Origin: Acheta domesticus | Taxonomy: Eukaryota; Arthropoda; Insecta; Orthoptera; Gryllidae | Length of the DNA: 64,000 nt | Direction of reading: 5' to 3' | Assembly (NCBI GenBank): GCA_031308135.1 | Contig: JAHLJT010008756.1 | Coordinates: forward strand, 74,559,821 to 74,623,820 | Shown: positions 32,177-43,469 of the stretch, piece by piece | Numbering within the stretch: position 1 is the first letter of the stretch | Layout: each line of letters opens with the position of its first letter | Made by a program: the position numbers and the translations under genes | Notes under the pieces: generated by a model | The model's input: only the letters and a program-made list of their open reading frames with translations | What the model was told of the DNA's origin: nothing | Databases searched by the model: none

Positions 32177-32436
32177 CACTTATGGTGCGGTTTTTACAAC
32201 TCTGCCCCTCAAGCTGCTGCTAGGGCCACGATGGAATATCACACGGCATTTCGCGTCTTTCTCAGTCCTGCCGCTAGATATCGCATGATTACAAGCTTGA
32301 TCTTACTCTTCTTGATACGGTCGCGATCATGCGATATCTAACGACACGACTGAGAAAGATGCGAAATAACGTGACATATTTCATTGCGAAGACAGGCCTT
32401 GAGGGGCAAAGTTACAAAAATCGCACTATATATGCG
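32177..32436. mobile_element. Foldback (hairpin) element, about 110-bp arms
   Basis: The left arm (about 32177-32289) and right arm (32326 to about 32436) are inverted copies with 36 bp between. Shared words, in left-arm orientation, include GGTGCGGTTTTTACAACT (right: AGTGCGATTTTTGTAACT), TGCCCCTCAAG, CTTTCTCAGTC and AGATATCGCATGAT. Pairing is near perfect at the inner end and weaker toward the outside. This is the form of a foldback MITE or an inverted duplication. No target duplication was found. Confidence 0.75.
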
Positions 32437-32439
32437 CAT

Positions 32440-32955
32440 GCACTGACTCACCCACACACGCTCATGCATTCAATCACACACTCGCTCAGTCATTCATTCA
32501 TTCATTGTTTTGCTAATTATTTCTCAAGTTCGTTATTTAACTTATTGTTTCACTCACTCTCTTTGTTCCACTCACTTTTGTTTCACACTTTTTTCACTTG
32601 TTATTTCGCTCACTCATTGATTCTCTTCTTCGTTGTTTCCCTCCATCGTTTCACTCCATTGTTTCAATCACTCATTGTTTTATTCATTCTTTCACTTACT
32701 TCTTGTTTCACTCGCTTATTATTTCACAGACTAATTATTTCGTTCACTCACGTAGTTTCGTTCACTCGTTTATTTTCACTCTCCCGTCTCCCAATCGCAG
32801 ATTCTCCCACTCTCATTTCCCATTCCCACTCACTCTCCCTTTCTTCCTCCCTAATTCTCCCTTTCTCGTACTCTCACGCTCCCTTTCTTCCCCTTTCACT
32901 CTTTCTGACATACACTCGTTCCTACGTATATTTTCTCATTCCCTCTCACGCGACT
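32440..32955. repeat. Pyrimidine-rich low-complexity region (CACT/CATT/TTCACT words)
   Basis: About 500 bp built from degenerate CTCA, CATT and TTTCACTC words. It yields a 214-codon and a 127-codon Ser/Phe/Leu/His-rich open frame that are translation artefacts: few T/C-only words create stops, and repeat units recur in all phases. Confidence 0.85.
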
Positions 32956-33496
32956 ACGCGAAGAAAGGAGTAATATTATAGGCTACAAAATGACTTTCTC
33001 AGTTGTAAACTGCATTATATCCTAGATCATGATGTCATATAACTTGTCTGCTTACTAAACGTTGCAACACATGATGAATGAATTACACACGTATGAATTA
33101 AGGATAGAGTTATTTCATTTTACATGTACTTCCATTTAATGTGATTCGTTGAAATCTACGGTTTCCAACTGCCGATAGGTAATTTTTACGACTTTCTAAC
33201 CCTGGGATGCATGAACCTATTGAAGGAATGCTGTTGGTCTTGTAAGTTTTGTCTTAACAAAAGAAAGCCTTGCAAGAACATACTTTAACTTCAATTATTC
33301 GTTAAGTACTCTGTTTCGTAGATTGAAAATCATGCCTGGAAACAGTTAACCATTTGCTAATCTACGCTGTTATATACTGCCTATGCTACTAGGAACAGGT
33401 TATTTTCCTATTGATGCGCAGGTTGAGTGTACAGCAGACCTACGGATAATATTTCTCAATTGCTCCACCGTGCGCGATCCGCTATTTTCTTGAGCA

Positions 33497-33712
33497 TTAA
33501 AGCTGTGGCAAACTTTTTTCCCAGCACTCGTTTTTTGATTTATTTATCACTGCGTTAGTGACTTTATTTTCAACTGTATTTGAATACTTGCAAAAAACAT
33601 CCAAAACAATTTTCCCTCTCTCCGTATAATGTCTCCCTCTATTTTTTTGTATTTCCATTGTGGATGCAACACAATTACGAAGTCTCGTTACTAATCTACA
33701 CAGTACACACAC
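33497..33712 (-). pseudogene. Possible DNA-transposon N-terminal fragment
   Basis: The frame contains NRGRHYTERGKIVLDVFCKY followed by a Val/Lys/Asn-rich helix. The ER-x-IVL-x-V-(Y/F)-x-Y run resembles the first helix of helix-turn-helix N-termini in some insect Tc1/IS630-like transposase proteins. Nothing further downstream could be matched. The call is tentative; chance is a fair alternative. Confidence 0.25.
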
Positions 33713-35029
33713 TCAAGACAGAAGAAACACGGACGAAGGAACACGTTTGAAGGAAGCTTGTGTCAAAGTGGGAAGGAAGGAAGGAAGGAAGCTTGTGTAA
33801 AAGGCGTAAGAGATTTGGCCTTCGTCAAAGAATTTCTGCAGACCTTGACAAATGTAGTCCATTTCGTACATTTCCTTTTAAAGAAAGAATAATAAACGGA
33901 TCGTTAAATGTCTCTCTCGCAACAATCTATTCTTTAAAGGGCCAAATAGTTTTAAAGATCCGTTTAATCCGTAACGAATGAATAAAATATTGTAGAACAC
34001 CTTCATTGCACCCCACCATAAGACAGTGAAAATGTAATTATAAAAGGGATCAGAAGAAAATTTATTTTTATTTATTTCTAAATATTTTAAAACTTTATTT
34101 TTATGTAATTCTAAATGTCGCTTTAATTTTGCTCAGTTTCCATTTAATAATTTTGTAGTAACTTTTTAATTATATTTATTTGTTTTATTCGCAATTGTTT
34201 CTGTACATATTTTTATTATATCTATTACCTTTGAAAAAAAATATACTCTTATTTTACTGTGGGATCGTAAGCCTCTGTACAGGGAAGAGGTGGCAGAGGG
34301 GAGAAGGTCCGGAGGGAAATAGCCCTCCCGAACATTTTGAAGTGGCCTCGTAGCCCTACGAAATGAATCGTTTTATATCCATAAATATATTCAATTCTCG
34401 TTTTTCGACTATTTCTTCTGTCAATTTGTGAATTTTGTTTCCGGCATTTGGGGAAGAGCCTCCTCAAGCCATTTTCCAACCGAATATGTAGAATGACATG
34501 TAGATTGAGTAGAATGGCGCAGGATAAGCTCGGTTCATGCTGCGATACTATTTTCTTCGTTTTAATGATTATCCGAAAATATTTTTGTGTGCAAGTTTCG
34601 TGACATCTTAAAATAAATAATTACTGAAATTGTGGTTGTAGTGGTGGTGGTGGTGGGGGGGGGAAGGAGCTACCACATTTTTCTCCCCGTGGATCTTTTA
34701 ACCGAAGGAATGGTTTATCATAAAATCATTTGTATTTATTAATTGTATCATTAAAGTTATAATTTCATTTTCCTTTTGGAGTTTTGTACTATCGAAATAT
34801 GTCGTAGGGAATAGGGGTAAACAAATGAAATCTGTTCTCTCTTTTGTTTTAAGCTGAGTACGCGAATATGTGGGACGAGTAAATTGACCAAATAAAGTTT
34901 ATCCTATAAGTGCTTATTTGAATAGGTTGCAATCCGCATTTTTTCTGGTTGACTATTTACTTTAGTGTATCACAACAACTAGAGTTTTACGTTTAATGCC
35001 TATAAAAGCTGTTTCTTTTGAGTGAATTT
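33713..35029. other. AT-rich sequence with small duplications, otherwise nothing
   Basis: A local duplication GAAGGAAGCTTGTGT occurs twice at 33750-33800 around a (GGAA)n run. The 76-codon minus frame at 34249-34479 has no recognised domain. A GTGGTGGTGG run lies near 34640. No gene was recognised. Confidence 0.4.
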
Positions 35030-35153
35030 ATATTTCCTTTGTTGCAGGTAAGTGAATGTCATCCAGAGAGACAGAACATGCGTAATACAGCAAGCATAAC
35101 AATTTCTGTCACTTTTTCTTACCCCCTTACATATTTTTCGTTAATGAATGGTA
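35030..35153 (+). promoter_or_regulatory. Candidate recursive splice site or cryptic exon
   Basis: A pyrimidine-rich run (TTTATATTTCCTTTGTTG) is followed by CAG ending at 35047 and immediately by GTAAGT from 35048. This is the juxtaposed acceptor/donor pattern known from recursive (zero-length exon) splicing of long insect introns. A second donor GTAAGT starts at 35151, so an alternative exon 35048-35150 (103 nt) is open in one phase (VSECHPERQNMRNTASITIS and onward). Both are inference from splice words; no transcript or conservation is available. Confidence 0.35.
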
Positions 35154-36556
35154 AGTAGAAAATTTTTAAACATTTTAACATCATATAAAATATTGTATAC
35201 ACGCCAGTTACTAGTTCTGCAGGCATGATCCGGCGTAAAATTGCATTCTTATCACTTCCAGTTTTTTATAATCTGAAGACTTGTAAATTATCTATATTCT
35301 ATATTAAGACTTAGAACAAAACACTTCACGGCAAAGCTACCAATTTTCTTTTCTTTTTAATTAAAAATTATGTTATCATCTTGAAGATATCTTAGATGCT
35401 CAAGAATTGAGAATAATTTTCTTGAAGAATTGTTATCTACTATGGAAATTTCAATAATTAGATAAATTTGTTGGGAAATTCATTTTACCAATACATTCAA
35501 ATTAGGCTAGCGTTAAAAAATTTAAGTCAACATTAGTTCTTCCTCTTCACACTTGTAGATCTGTTTAAAATGAAATCAAAAAATATCCATTTGAAAAAGA
35601 CGAGGCTGCAACCTACGGTTTATAGTTGTAGTAATGAATGAAACGAGTGGATAAGACAGGTATAATTCCACTAACGGTATGTTCAAGAAAATGAGCGAGG
35701 GAAGGGATTTTCTTATGACCACTGTAGTGACTTAGAAGGATGAGAAATCGGTATTAAAATGGAAGGCATTGATTATATCCAGATCAAATATTAGACGAAT
35801 CTCAGAAGAGCCCTCTCGTCAGATATCGTATGACGGGCGCCTTAACGAATGTATTTTTAGATAGTTTGAACTGCAAATTTCCTTTTCGTCACAGAAAAAA
35901 AGATGAATTCACTTTTAACATAAATGTACGTATATATGTAGTAAGTAACATGGTCTAAAATAATTTTGCTTAACTTCAGCTGTGCAAGTAAATTTAATGG
36001 AATGGAATGATATTTACATTCTAGTCATCACAATTATGGAAACTCCAAGGCGACTGGTTTTACATTTATTTTGTAAACAACTTTCTGAGAGTGTGTACAA
36101 TGTTTTCTCTCCAGAGAAGTTCACTTGAGAATGCACTGCAATCTTCATCATCTTTATCAAGATAATGAGATGATATCAAAAATAAATTAATCTTATGATA
36201 ATATAGCTTACTGTGTTGGTTTCAATGTCCTTGAATACAATACGAAAACAAATTGCGCAGTTTTTAGGGTCCATAGGTAAGGTGATGAGCCAATTGGAAC
36301 ATCGTAAGAATAAACCAAATATATGCTATCTATAAGTTTCAAAACGAAAACAAGTTAGAATCTATTTTAATGAAAAGTACGTTTCATGGAATTGTAATAG
36401 GTTTCGAAAAATGTATTTTCTTAAGAATCTAATGAAAGATGTAGCAAGAATAAAACTACAAGTGATGTGAAAGAGGAAGTTGCCCAAATCTTTTCAAACA
36501 AGGAAAAATCTCATTTTGAGATATTTTGTAAATTTTAAAGCAATAAAAACAAAATA
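35154..36556. other. AT-rich sequence, nothing recognised
   Basis: No domain, RNA gene or repeat boundary was identified. Confidence 0.4.
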
Positions 36557-36935
36557 TGGCCGGCCTGGATAGCCGAGGTCACTAAGGCTGAAGAGCTGTG
36601 GCTACTTCATGCCTGAAGGGTCACGGTTTCGAATCCCACCTGGGGCATGGATGTTTATGTGGGTCCGTATACTATGGTATACTGTTACCGTTAACCGTAA
36701 TGTTACTTACAGTGGTCGCTATATGACCTTAGTAATTGAAAAGCGGCCTTAAGTTAGAAAAATGAGGTTTGCTCAACAATTTCTTCTATCACATGGGTTG
36801 GGGGCATCCGGAAATGGCTCCAAGACACTAGTATAAGGCCTGTCGACTGACACTGTCGTCACATAGGTAGTCATCGCCGCAAACGAATCTTTCGCCAGCA
36901 GCTCATAATCAATCCATGTTTACTTACCTTCCTCG
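36557..36935 (+). mobile_element. tRNA-derived SINE related to family B by its head
   Basis: GGCCGGCCTGGATAGCCGAG (A box region) and CACGGTTTCGAATCCCACC (B box) are spaced as in a tRNA with a long variable segment. GGGGCATGGATGTTTATGTG follows, as in family B. The body then differs, with CAGTGGTCGCTATATGACCT and CCGGAAATGGCTCCAAGACA. It ends near 36935. No functional tRNA is proposed. Confidence 0.72.
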
Positions 36936-37648
36936 CCGCCTTAATAATGATATTTTATAGAAAGGAATTTTCGCAACATTTTATTGCGTTTCATTCAATT
37001 ACGACTCGGGGAAGGGGAATGACTGTTCCCCACGCGATTACGATCAACTCGACGACTGTGCGAGTAACAGTTGACCATCTCCGCTCTTCTATTCATTGAC
37101 TTTCTTTCAATTTTACATGTGTTTTATTTTGCAACTTACTTATATACCATGTTAAAGCGTCTAGGTTAGATAGTTTTTTGGCCTTTATACCTTGCATTTA
37201 GACCTTCCTGGCGGGAAAGTCCAATATGATGTGCCCTCTCAGAAAGTCGCTTACATTGTTTATATACATTCTCTATAATAATAATAATAATGTAATAATA
37301 TATTAATAATAAAAATTATAATATTTCTTATTGTAGTGAGATTGGGGCCAACATGGCTGCTCCTCCGCCTAATCACATAATTCAGTACTTTTGAATATAA
37401 AATTAACATTTTCTAAGGCATTAATTAATATTATAAATAATAGCATTAACATACCTTCCCTGGGCTCATAAAAGTGAAAATGATCTCCCAGCATTTGCTT
37501 TAAGCGGCCAAGAGAGGTAATCAAAAAATGGTAGTTTCTTTCAGTTTCGTTTCATCGGGGACCGGTGACTTCGCGTGCTGAACGAGTTTTCCTTGCACAA
37601 CGTGGATAATGACACATGCACACACACTGGGGGCTAAGCTTCTTTAAA
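36936..37648. other. AT-rich sequence, nothing recognised
   Basis: An imperfect TAA/ATA run lies at about 37275-37315. Nothing else was seen. Confidence 0.4.
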
Positions 37649-37802
37649 GGGTCATCCATAAATTACATAACGCTGAAGAAGGAGGGAAGAGGGTCTGAGG
37701 CACCGTTACGCTGCGTTACGTAGAGATAGGGGAGTGCGTTACAAGGGGGAAGGGGTATTGAAAATACTCGAAATTTGCGTTTCGTACTTTATGGACGGCC
37801 CC
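37649..37802. mobile_element. Short MITE with 25-bp terminal inverted repeats
   Basis: The left end GGGTCATCCATAAATTACAT plus AACGC and the reverse-complemented right end GGGCCGTCCATAAAGTACGA plus AACGC match at 20 of 25 positions. The 154-bp element has a G-rich, CpG-containing interior with repeated GTTACG words and no coding capacity. Elements of this shape (a CCATAAATTACG-type end) are widespread in arthropods. The superfamily is not assigned. Confidence 0.72.
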
Positions 37803-39250
37803 TAATAGAATCCTGCTCGAAAGGAGTTCGCTCGAACGCGACGGCAGTTAATACAAAATTCCCTAGATGGCAGCCTGGTGTGACAAGTTTTCACTCGCTT
37901 CCTCGTCACAAGCAAAAATTGCTCGGTCAAATGTTCAACGTTCGATTCTCTTGAGTCCACCAGTTGTGATGATTTCAAGTTAAAAACGCTAAATTAAAGA
38001 TATAGCCACGTCATAACAAGTAATGTAAGAAAGTGTAAATGAAACAGTTTTCTCAGAAAATGATGCTGTCTTTTCTGTAAACGAGATTTGGGATTTTAAT
38101 GATTAGGTTTGAGATACGATTATTTAGTAGTTTCTGTGCTAATTTTAATTTTATTTTTTCTTAAATATGTACAATGAATCTTTTTTTGAGCATTTATTCT
38201 TCCTATTCATCATAAATATACAGTAAGTAAACAATTAATCTACAATAAACAATAAAAACAACAGTTCCATTACACCATTATTGTTATTATGAGTATTAGA
38301 TGGTTTTACATGAGTGTTTTTATGAGTGATTTTTCAAAGTTTGTCTTCAAAGAACTCTAGTGATGATTACTAAATTGTTAATAAATTAAATTATTCGCAC
38401 CAGTCATGGTGTACGGCTGTGTATAGTGACACACAATGCAGTAAACCACCTCTTTTGTTTGTCACATTTCCTTCACATTAGAAAGTATGACCTGTATTTG
38501 CGTGTGTTATACACTACCATACTAGCTGGGAAAGATAAAATATTTTTTTATTATATACACTATTATAAGGTTTATCTTTACATACCTAAACAATATTTTA
38601 TGATGAAAAGCAATATTTGTCGTTATGCATTTTTGACTATGCAGCGGGTTAAACCAACATCGCCTAGATAATGTATGGTGTTAGTCAAACCTCTTGAATT
38701 TCCCCTACCACGTCCCATGTGTTAGGCGATTTTCAGGAATGACCAATCTCCTTTTCATAGATCGAGATCAATTTCCGATATAAGCACTGATTTATTACAC
38801 CCCGCCCTGATAGACTGTCACCGTTCAGATCAAATTCAATTTATCCGGGCAGTTAAACGTTTCTATTAAATATTTGTTCAGCAAAATATTGTATTTTTGC
38901 AGTAATTGAATTTCAATTGTGCAATTTTTCAGCCATTGAATTGTGCAGATAATTTAATAGCAGCGCAATTCTGTCACGAAAGCAGAGATGCGGTAACTGA
39001 AACAGATGTGCTGACCTTATAGTGCTCAATAAAAGGCGCAGGTAGGTAGTAGGCAGGGAAACGAGATAGCGAGCGATTCGTAAGTTGGCCTTCAACATCT
39101 GGAGTCTGGGCTCGGCCATTCCTTACCGAATTTGTTCTCGGGGAATTTTGCCTAATTTTGCCTATTAAATCACGGATACGTGAAATCAATAATAACTATC
39201 TGGAACCATGAGAAAACTACAGACTTTGTAAATAAATGTTTTAGAAGTAA
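37803..39250. other. AT-rich sequence, nothing recognised
   Basis: Short frames at 38426-38671 (plus) and 38913-39189 (minus) have no recognised domain. A TTTTGCCTAATTTTGCCTATT motif at 39146-39166 resembles words near the hAT remnant. Confidence 0.4.
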
Positions 39251-39985
39251 TTAGTGGTGCTACAGAATGACATAGACTTTCCCGAATTAGTTATCTATTT
39301 CCTTTGGTCTCGACTAACTATTCGGACTTGACACATGCTCTTGCCAGCTGCCATCTATCGCCGCCCAAATTATTTTTTGAACATTTTCTTAATTTTTCGG
39401 GAAATATTATTTCAAGAATATTAAAGAATGAAACCTCGTCCTAAATAGCAATTTTCTTTGAAGACTTTAGAGCCGTTTTTAAGAGAATGGCGTTTAATCG
39501 CTCCTATAAGTGCGAAATCTGAAGATCTTTTTCACAGGAATCTTTTGTGTTTTCGAAAAACTTTAATTGAAGTCATTTAAAACACTTTAACTCACAAATA
39601 CAAATTGTAGGAAACGTGCTTATTAACGGTGTAATAAAGCTCAGTCGACGCTCATTACTTACTAGAGATCTTTAAAAAAATTACATTTGTGTAATTTTTG
39701 GAAAAACAAAAAATACCCCCAAATCAACTTTACGTCGTATTAAAGAGTGTAATTACCACTATCCGTTCAAAAAGTTTGAAGAAAAAATTTGGAGCTATTT
39801 TTGAGAACATGGCGTTTAAGCGTTTCTGAAAATGCGGAATTTTGAGTTAGTTTTCACAGAAAACGGTTGAGTTTTTGAGAAACTTTACTTGACATCACTT
39901 ACAGTCCATATAGTCATAAATATAATAATGTGAAAAAATCGCCGCTAATGTAAATATAAACGACGTGAGATACAAGTAATCCGAT
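39251..39985 (+). mobile_element. Subunit element, two-subunit copy
   Basis: It starts TTAGTGGTGCTACAGAATGA and follows the 10663 copy through two subunits, with anchors TTAGAGCCG near 39468 and TTGGAGCTA near 39788 (about 320 bp apart; an AGCTCAGTCGACGCTCATTA insertion is present). It ends shortly after CGCCGCTAATGTAAATATAAACGAC, where copy 1 continues into a third subunit. It is preceded by AGAAGTAA, similar to the right arm of the family's terminal hairpin. Confidence 0.78.
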
Positions 39986-40319
39986 ATCCATAGTTTGCCC
40001 GTTGATATGAACTTCTGCGTTTAAGAATGTACAATAATATCCTCCTTCCAGCCTAAAAAGAAGCATTAATATTTAAAATATATACAACGCCTAACAGTGT
40101 TAATTTTTCTTAATAAATATATAATGAAATAAAAATATTTGTGCGTCTGTGAAAATAAATTCGAGTGACAGTTTGTGGAATGATTCCAACGTTAAGTCAA
40201 TAACTTAACAACTAGATTAGATTAGATCTATTTAAACTGCAATTGGGCATAACCCGGTGGCAGCTAATTACAAAAACATAAATATACACAGCCTTTCAGT
40301 AATATAGAACTCTAAAACC

Positions 40320-40379
40320 ACTAATAATAATAATAATAACAATAATAATAATAATAATAAGAAGAAGAAGAAGAAGAAG
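40320..40379. repeat. (TAA)n/(GAA)n microsatellite
   Basis: Imperfect TAATAATAA run merging into GAAGAAGAAGAA, inside the LINE 3' UTR region. Confidence 0.9.
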
Positions 40380-40482
40380 GTAATATAACTAGCAAATTAT
40401 ATACTAATTGTAGTAATAATAATGGTAAAATAATGATAATAATATAAAAACTGATTCATAAAACATTAAATTACATTAAGAG

Positions 40483-40488
<6 letters not shown>

Positions 40489-40553
<65 letters not shown>
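40489..40553. repeat. Pure (CA)n microsatellite
   Basis: About 32 uninterrupted CA units, the longest pure dinucleotide run in the window, inside a LINE 3' UTR remnant. Confidence 0.95.
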
Positions 40554-40557
<4 letters not shown>

Positions 40558-41074
40558 TTAGTATCACACTGCACTTCACTAAGACCTGAAAACATTTCCT
40601 TCTTTATTTCTCTGCTATACACTGCACTACACCTCACTTCACAATAGAACACTTATGCATCCCTATATAACCCACTATTCTCCCTCATTTACTTAATAAT
40701 ACCCTAAATTAATTTCCTAAACTGTTGAACACTTTGAGGAAAGGGTTCAAAGGTTTTTGCAGGCAATCTATTCCATTCCGTAATCGTTCGATTTGTAAAA
40801 GAAAATTTCCCGACTAGGAAACTAGGAATGTTTAAAAAAAAATATTTATAGTATGAGTTATTTTGCGAGAACACTGTCATTGGCCGCAGTTCCGCACCCG
40901 TGTACTCGGCGAACGCATCCTTTGAAACGTACCCCCGGCGCGCTTCTTGGGGACCTTTTGGGACCAGGCGCGCCGCACGGGCATTCCCTTAAACGCCTCA
41001 TTGTGACTCATCTTCTCCGCCAGAAGTCGGTCTCGGTTAACTCTATCCGAACTCTTGGTTGAGAGAACGTGAGA

Positions 41075-41275
41075 TCTCGCTAGGACGGGGAATTATCGGA
41101 TGGATTGAATTTTTCTAACACCTTGTCAGGGTTCTTTTACGTGCCACATACATACGTGCCTGACTACTGTAGATTTTCTGGATTTCCGAAAATTCACATA
41201 CCTCACCCGGGATACAATCCGCAAACTCTGGGTACAGAGGTCAGTAAGCTAACCACTGAGGCGCGCTAGGAACGT
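41075..41275 (-). mobile_element. tRNA-derived SINE fragment
   Basis: Read from 41275 downward, CGCGCCTCAGTGGTTAGCTT (A box) and GGATTGTATCCCGGGTGAGG (degraded B box and T arm) form a tRNA-like head. GGCACGTAAAAGAACCCTGA, a motif common in arthropod SINEs, is in the body. A GC-rich stretch precedes it at about 40880-41050. Confidence 0.6.
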
Positions 41276-43139
41276 TTTAATAGCCATTCTGTCGTGATCG
41301 CCTCCATGTCCTTCACCATCACCATCGTCACCGCTCGTTGCTTCCGCAAGGCTCCTTGTCCCACGAGCAATTAAAAACTTTGTGCTACAGTGCGGGCGCT
41401 GACCTTCACTAACTGCAGCTCTTTAGTTCCTGTACGTGACGTGAAAACAATTCGAACGAAAATTGAGAATTTATCTGATAATCAATTTAATTGAATTCAG
41501 TGATGCCTTATGATATTCCTTAGGCCTTATTATAATACACTTGTGACATTCATTAGCTTATGGACTAATATCTACACGATAGCCTTATAGTGTTTTAGTG
41601 GTGGTAAGGATTTGAGGGGATTCTCTCTAACTGCCTATCAGATTGAGTTGCGTAGGTGTTACTTACGCGGAGCAACTGATAAAATAAGTAAGAAATCCAA
41701 TTTATTTGAATCCAATTTTAAGCGAATTTCAAAAACTCCGAACGTAGATCACAGATAAGCCGAATCAAATAATATCAATTAATTTAAAAAATCAGAAAAT
41801 GTTTGCCATGCTCAAAACACATTCAACTTAGCCATGGAGTTCGTAAGTTTTGAAATGTTTCTCAAGTCAAAATATCAATTTAATCAAACCTTACTATAAT
41901 TAACATGAATATCTACAATATCAAGTGTTTCTAGCTTTCGGAAACATATGTGTAACAAGGAAATGTTTTATGTTATTGAAACATTATTATAATTTTACAG
42001 CTAAAGTTACTCTCTGTATTTTAGCATAACTTTTTCTCATAAAAATGGAAACAAGGAGAACAGCCGAGTTTGAAGCAATTGGAGTTTCGCCTATGCCAAA
42101 TATTTCCGTAGTGGTCACTCTAGTGTGTTCTTTTAACAGATAAATTATGTTCTCAGAAAAATTTACAAAATTATGCCTATTTTTTAATCACGTGAAGGCA
42201 ATGTGTATAATGCAAATCTTATTGTCTCTACTGTACAGTGTATTGTTACAATATCTTACAATTACTGTCAATTATTGTCAGTGTTGAAATTTTTTAGCTT
42301 AACTAAGAAATCTATGCCGGGATTTAGAACACGCTTGTGTCTGTGATTTTACATGTTTTCTTCATGGCTCTCATATCTCGGTTTTCTCCAACTCCATTTT
42401 TCAATATATCACTACATATTCATCTTATCATGCCCGATATGCTGGAAGATGTGACAAAGTTTATGTATTTATAAATTATTGACTCTCTTTACCTCAGTTT
42501 TTGCATACACTGGATATTTTGCTTATTCACGTTACTCGGTAGTCAGTGATTTGAAGAGCAGGGTCTTGTACGTGAATTGACCAGGAATTGATTTCCAGAA
42601 GCGGAAGGAACCACCCCATTATTGTATACGGAGTATGAATTGGCATTTTATGTAGGGGATAGTTCTAGTATTAATAGTGAAACAAGGTCACAATCACAAA
42701 TGATATTACAAAACCATCGTCTAAAAAGCATGCGATGGACAAGTGAAACGAAGACCATCATTACATTTGCATCACAATCTGAACAATTCTAAAGAATGTT
42801 CGTGAGAAAGATTCCTTAACCAGTTTCCTATAACATTTCAAAATATGGAAATTATAAATGAAGCACCTAGAAATAGAGTAATTCTGCCTCTTGCAAGAAC
42901 AGACTGTTATATTTCCAGCTTGCGACAGCAAACAATCAAAGGGGGGGCGGAGAACTTGGCATCTGCCGCAACAATTTGCACCGTAATTGGATGGAAGTTA
43001 ATTGAATGTGAAGCAAAAGAAATTTAATATAATATGTATAAATGTGTAAACCATGCTCTTATTCTACGCAAACCTCGCCTCCCATCACCAACGGCAGGAT
43101 AAAAAAGACATCTTCCGAGACCACAGAAACGCTACATAA
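41276..43139. other. AT-rich sequence, nothing recognised
   Basis: The 60-codon frame at 42845-43027 has no recognisable domain. No RNA gene or transposon end was identified. Confidence 0.4.
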
Positions 43140-43440
43140 AACACATGGGAGATCGGAGCTTCTGCGGAACTCAGCCTACGGCGGCGATGTGGACGGGAGT
43201 AGTAGTGATGTTGTTGGGCAGGGGCAACGTGGGGGGGGGGGACTTGTGCGGGCGGAAGGGAGGGGCGGCAGTTGGCGCGCGGGGCCCAACGGCTCCTCGC
43301 CGCCCTATGCAAATCCGCCTCTGCGGTGGCAGATGGCGCCAGGGGTGGCCAGTGCACCGGCGCGGCCCAACGTCTCCATACAAGGCCGAGGGAACGGACT
43401 TTCTTTTAGGTGATGGCAGATGCATTGGTTTGGGAAGGAG
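43140..43440. other. GC-rich island with G run and octamer motif
   Basis: About 300 bp of GC-rich DNA with a run of about 12 G residues (about 43230-43241) and a single ATGCAAAT octamer near 43308, the consensus for POU-domain factors, between CGCCGCCCT and CCGCCTCTG. Multiple overlapping open frames are compositional. A TAA microsatellite follows (about 43446-43463). Confidence 0.5.
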
Positions 43441-43469
43441 GCTAAAATAATAATAATAATAATAAACAA

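Larger units (their letters stand above)
40204..40850 (-). pseudogene. 3' end of a CR1/L2-like LINE, 5'-truncated
   Basis: On the minus strand from about 40838 to the stop at 40704-40706 the frame reads IPSFLVGKFSFTNRTITEWN, RLPAKTFEPF and QSVQQFRKLI. F-(x)-NRT-(I/V)-x-x-WN-x-LP, then a V-x-x-F-(K/R)-x-x-(L/I) ending, is the typical C-terminus of CR1/L2-like non-LTR retrotransposon proteins. The 3' UTR runs toward 40204, interrupted by (CA)n and (TAA)n arrays, and includes AGCTGCCACCGGGTTATGCC. The reverse transcriptase and endonuclease are missing, so the copy is dead. Confidence 0.65.

Noticed and set aside
32329..32973. Longest open frame of the window (214 codons) and an overlapping 127-codon frame
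   Set aside because: Both run through CACT/CATT/TTCACT low-complexity DNA and the right arm of a foldback element. The composition (Ser/Leu/Phe/His) is repetitive and several phases are open at once.
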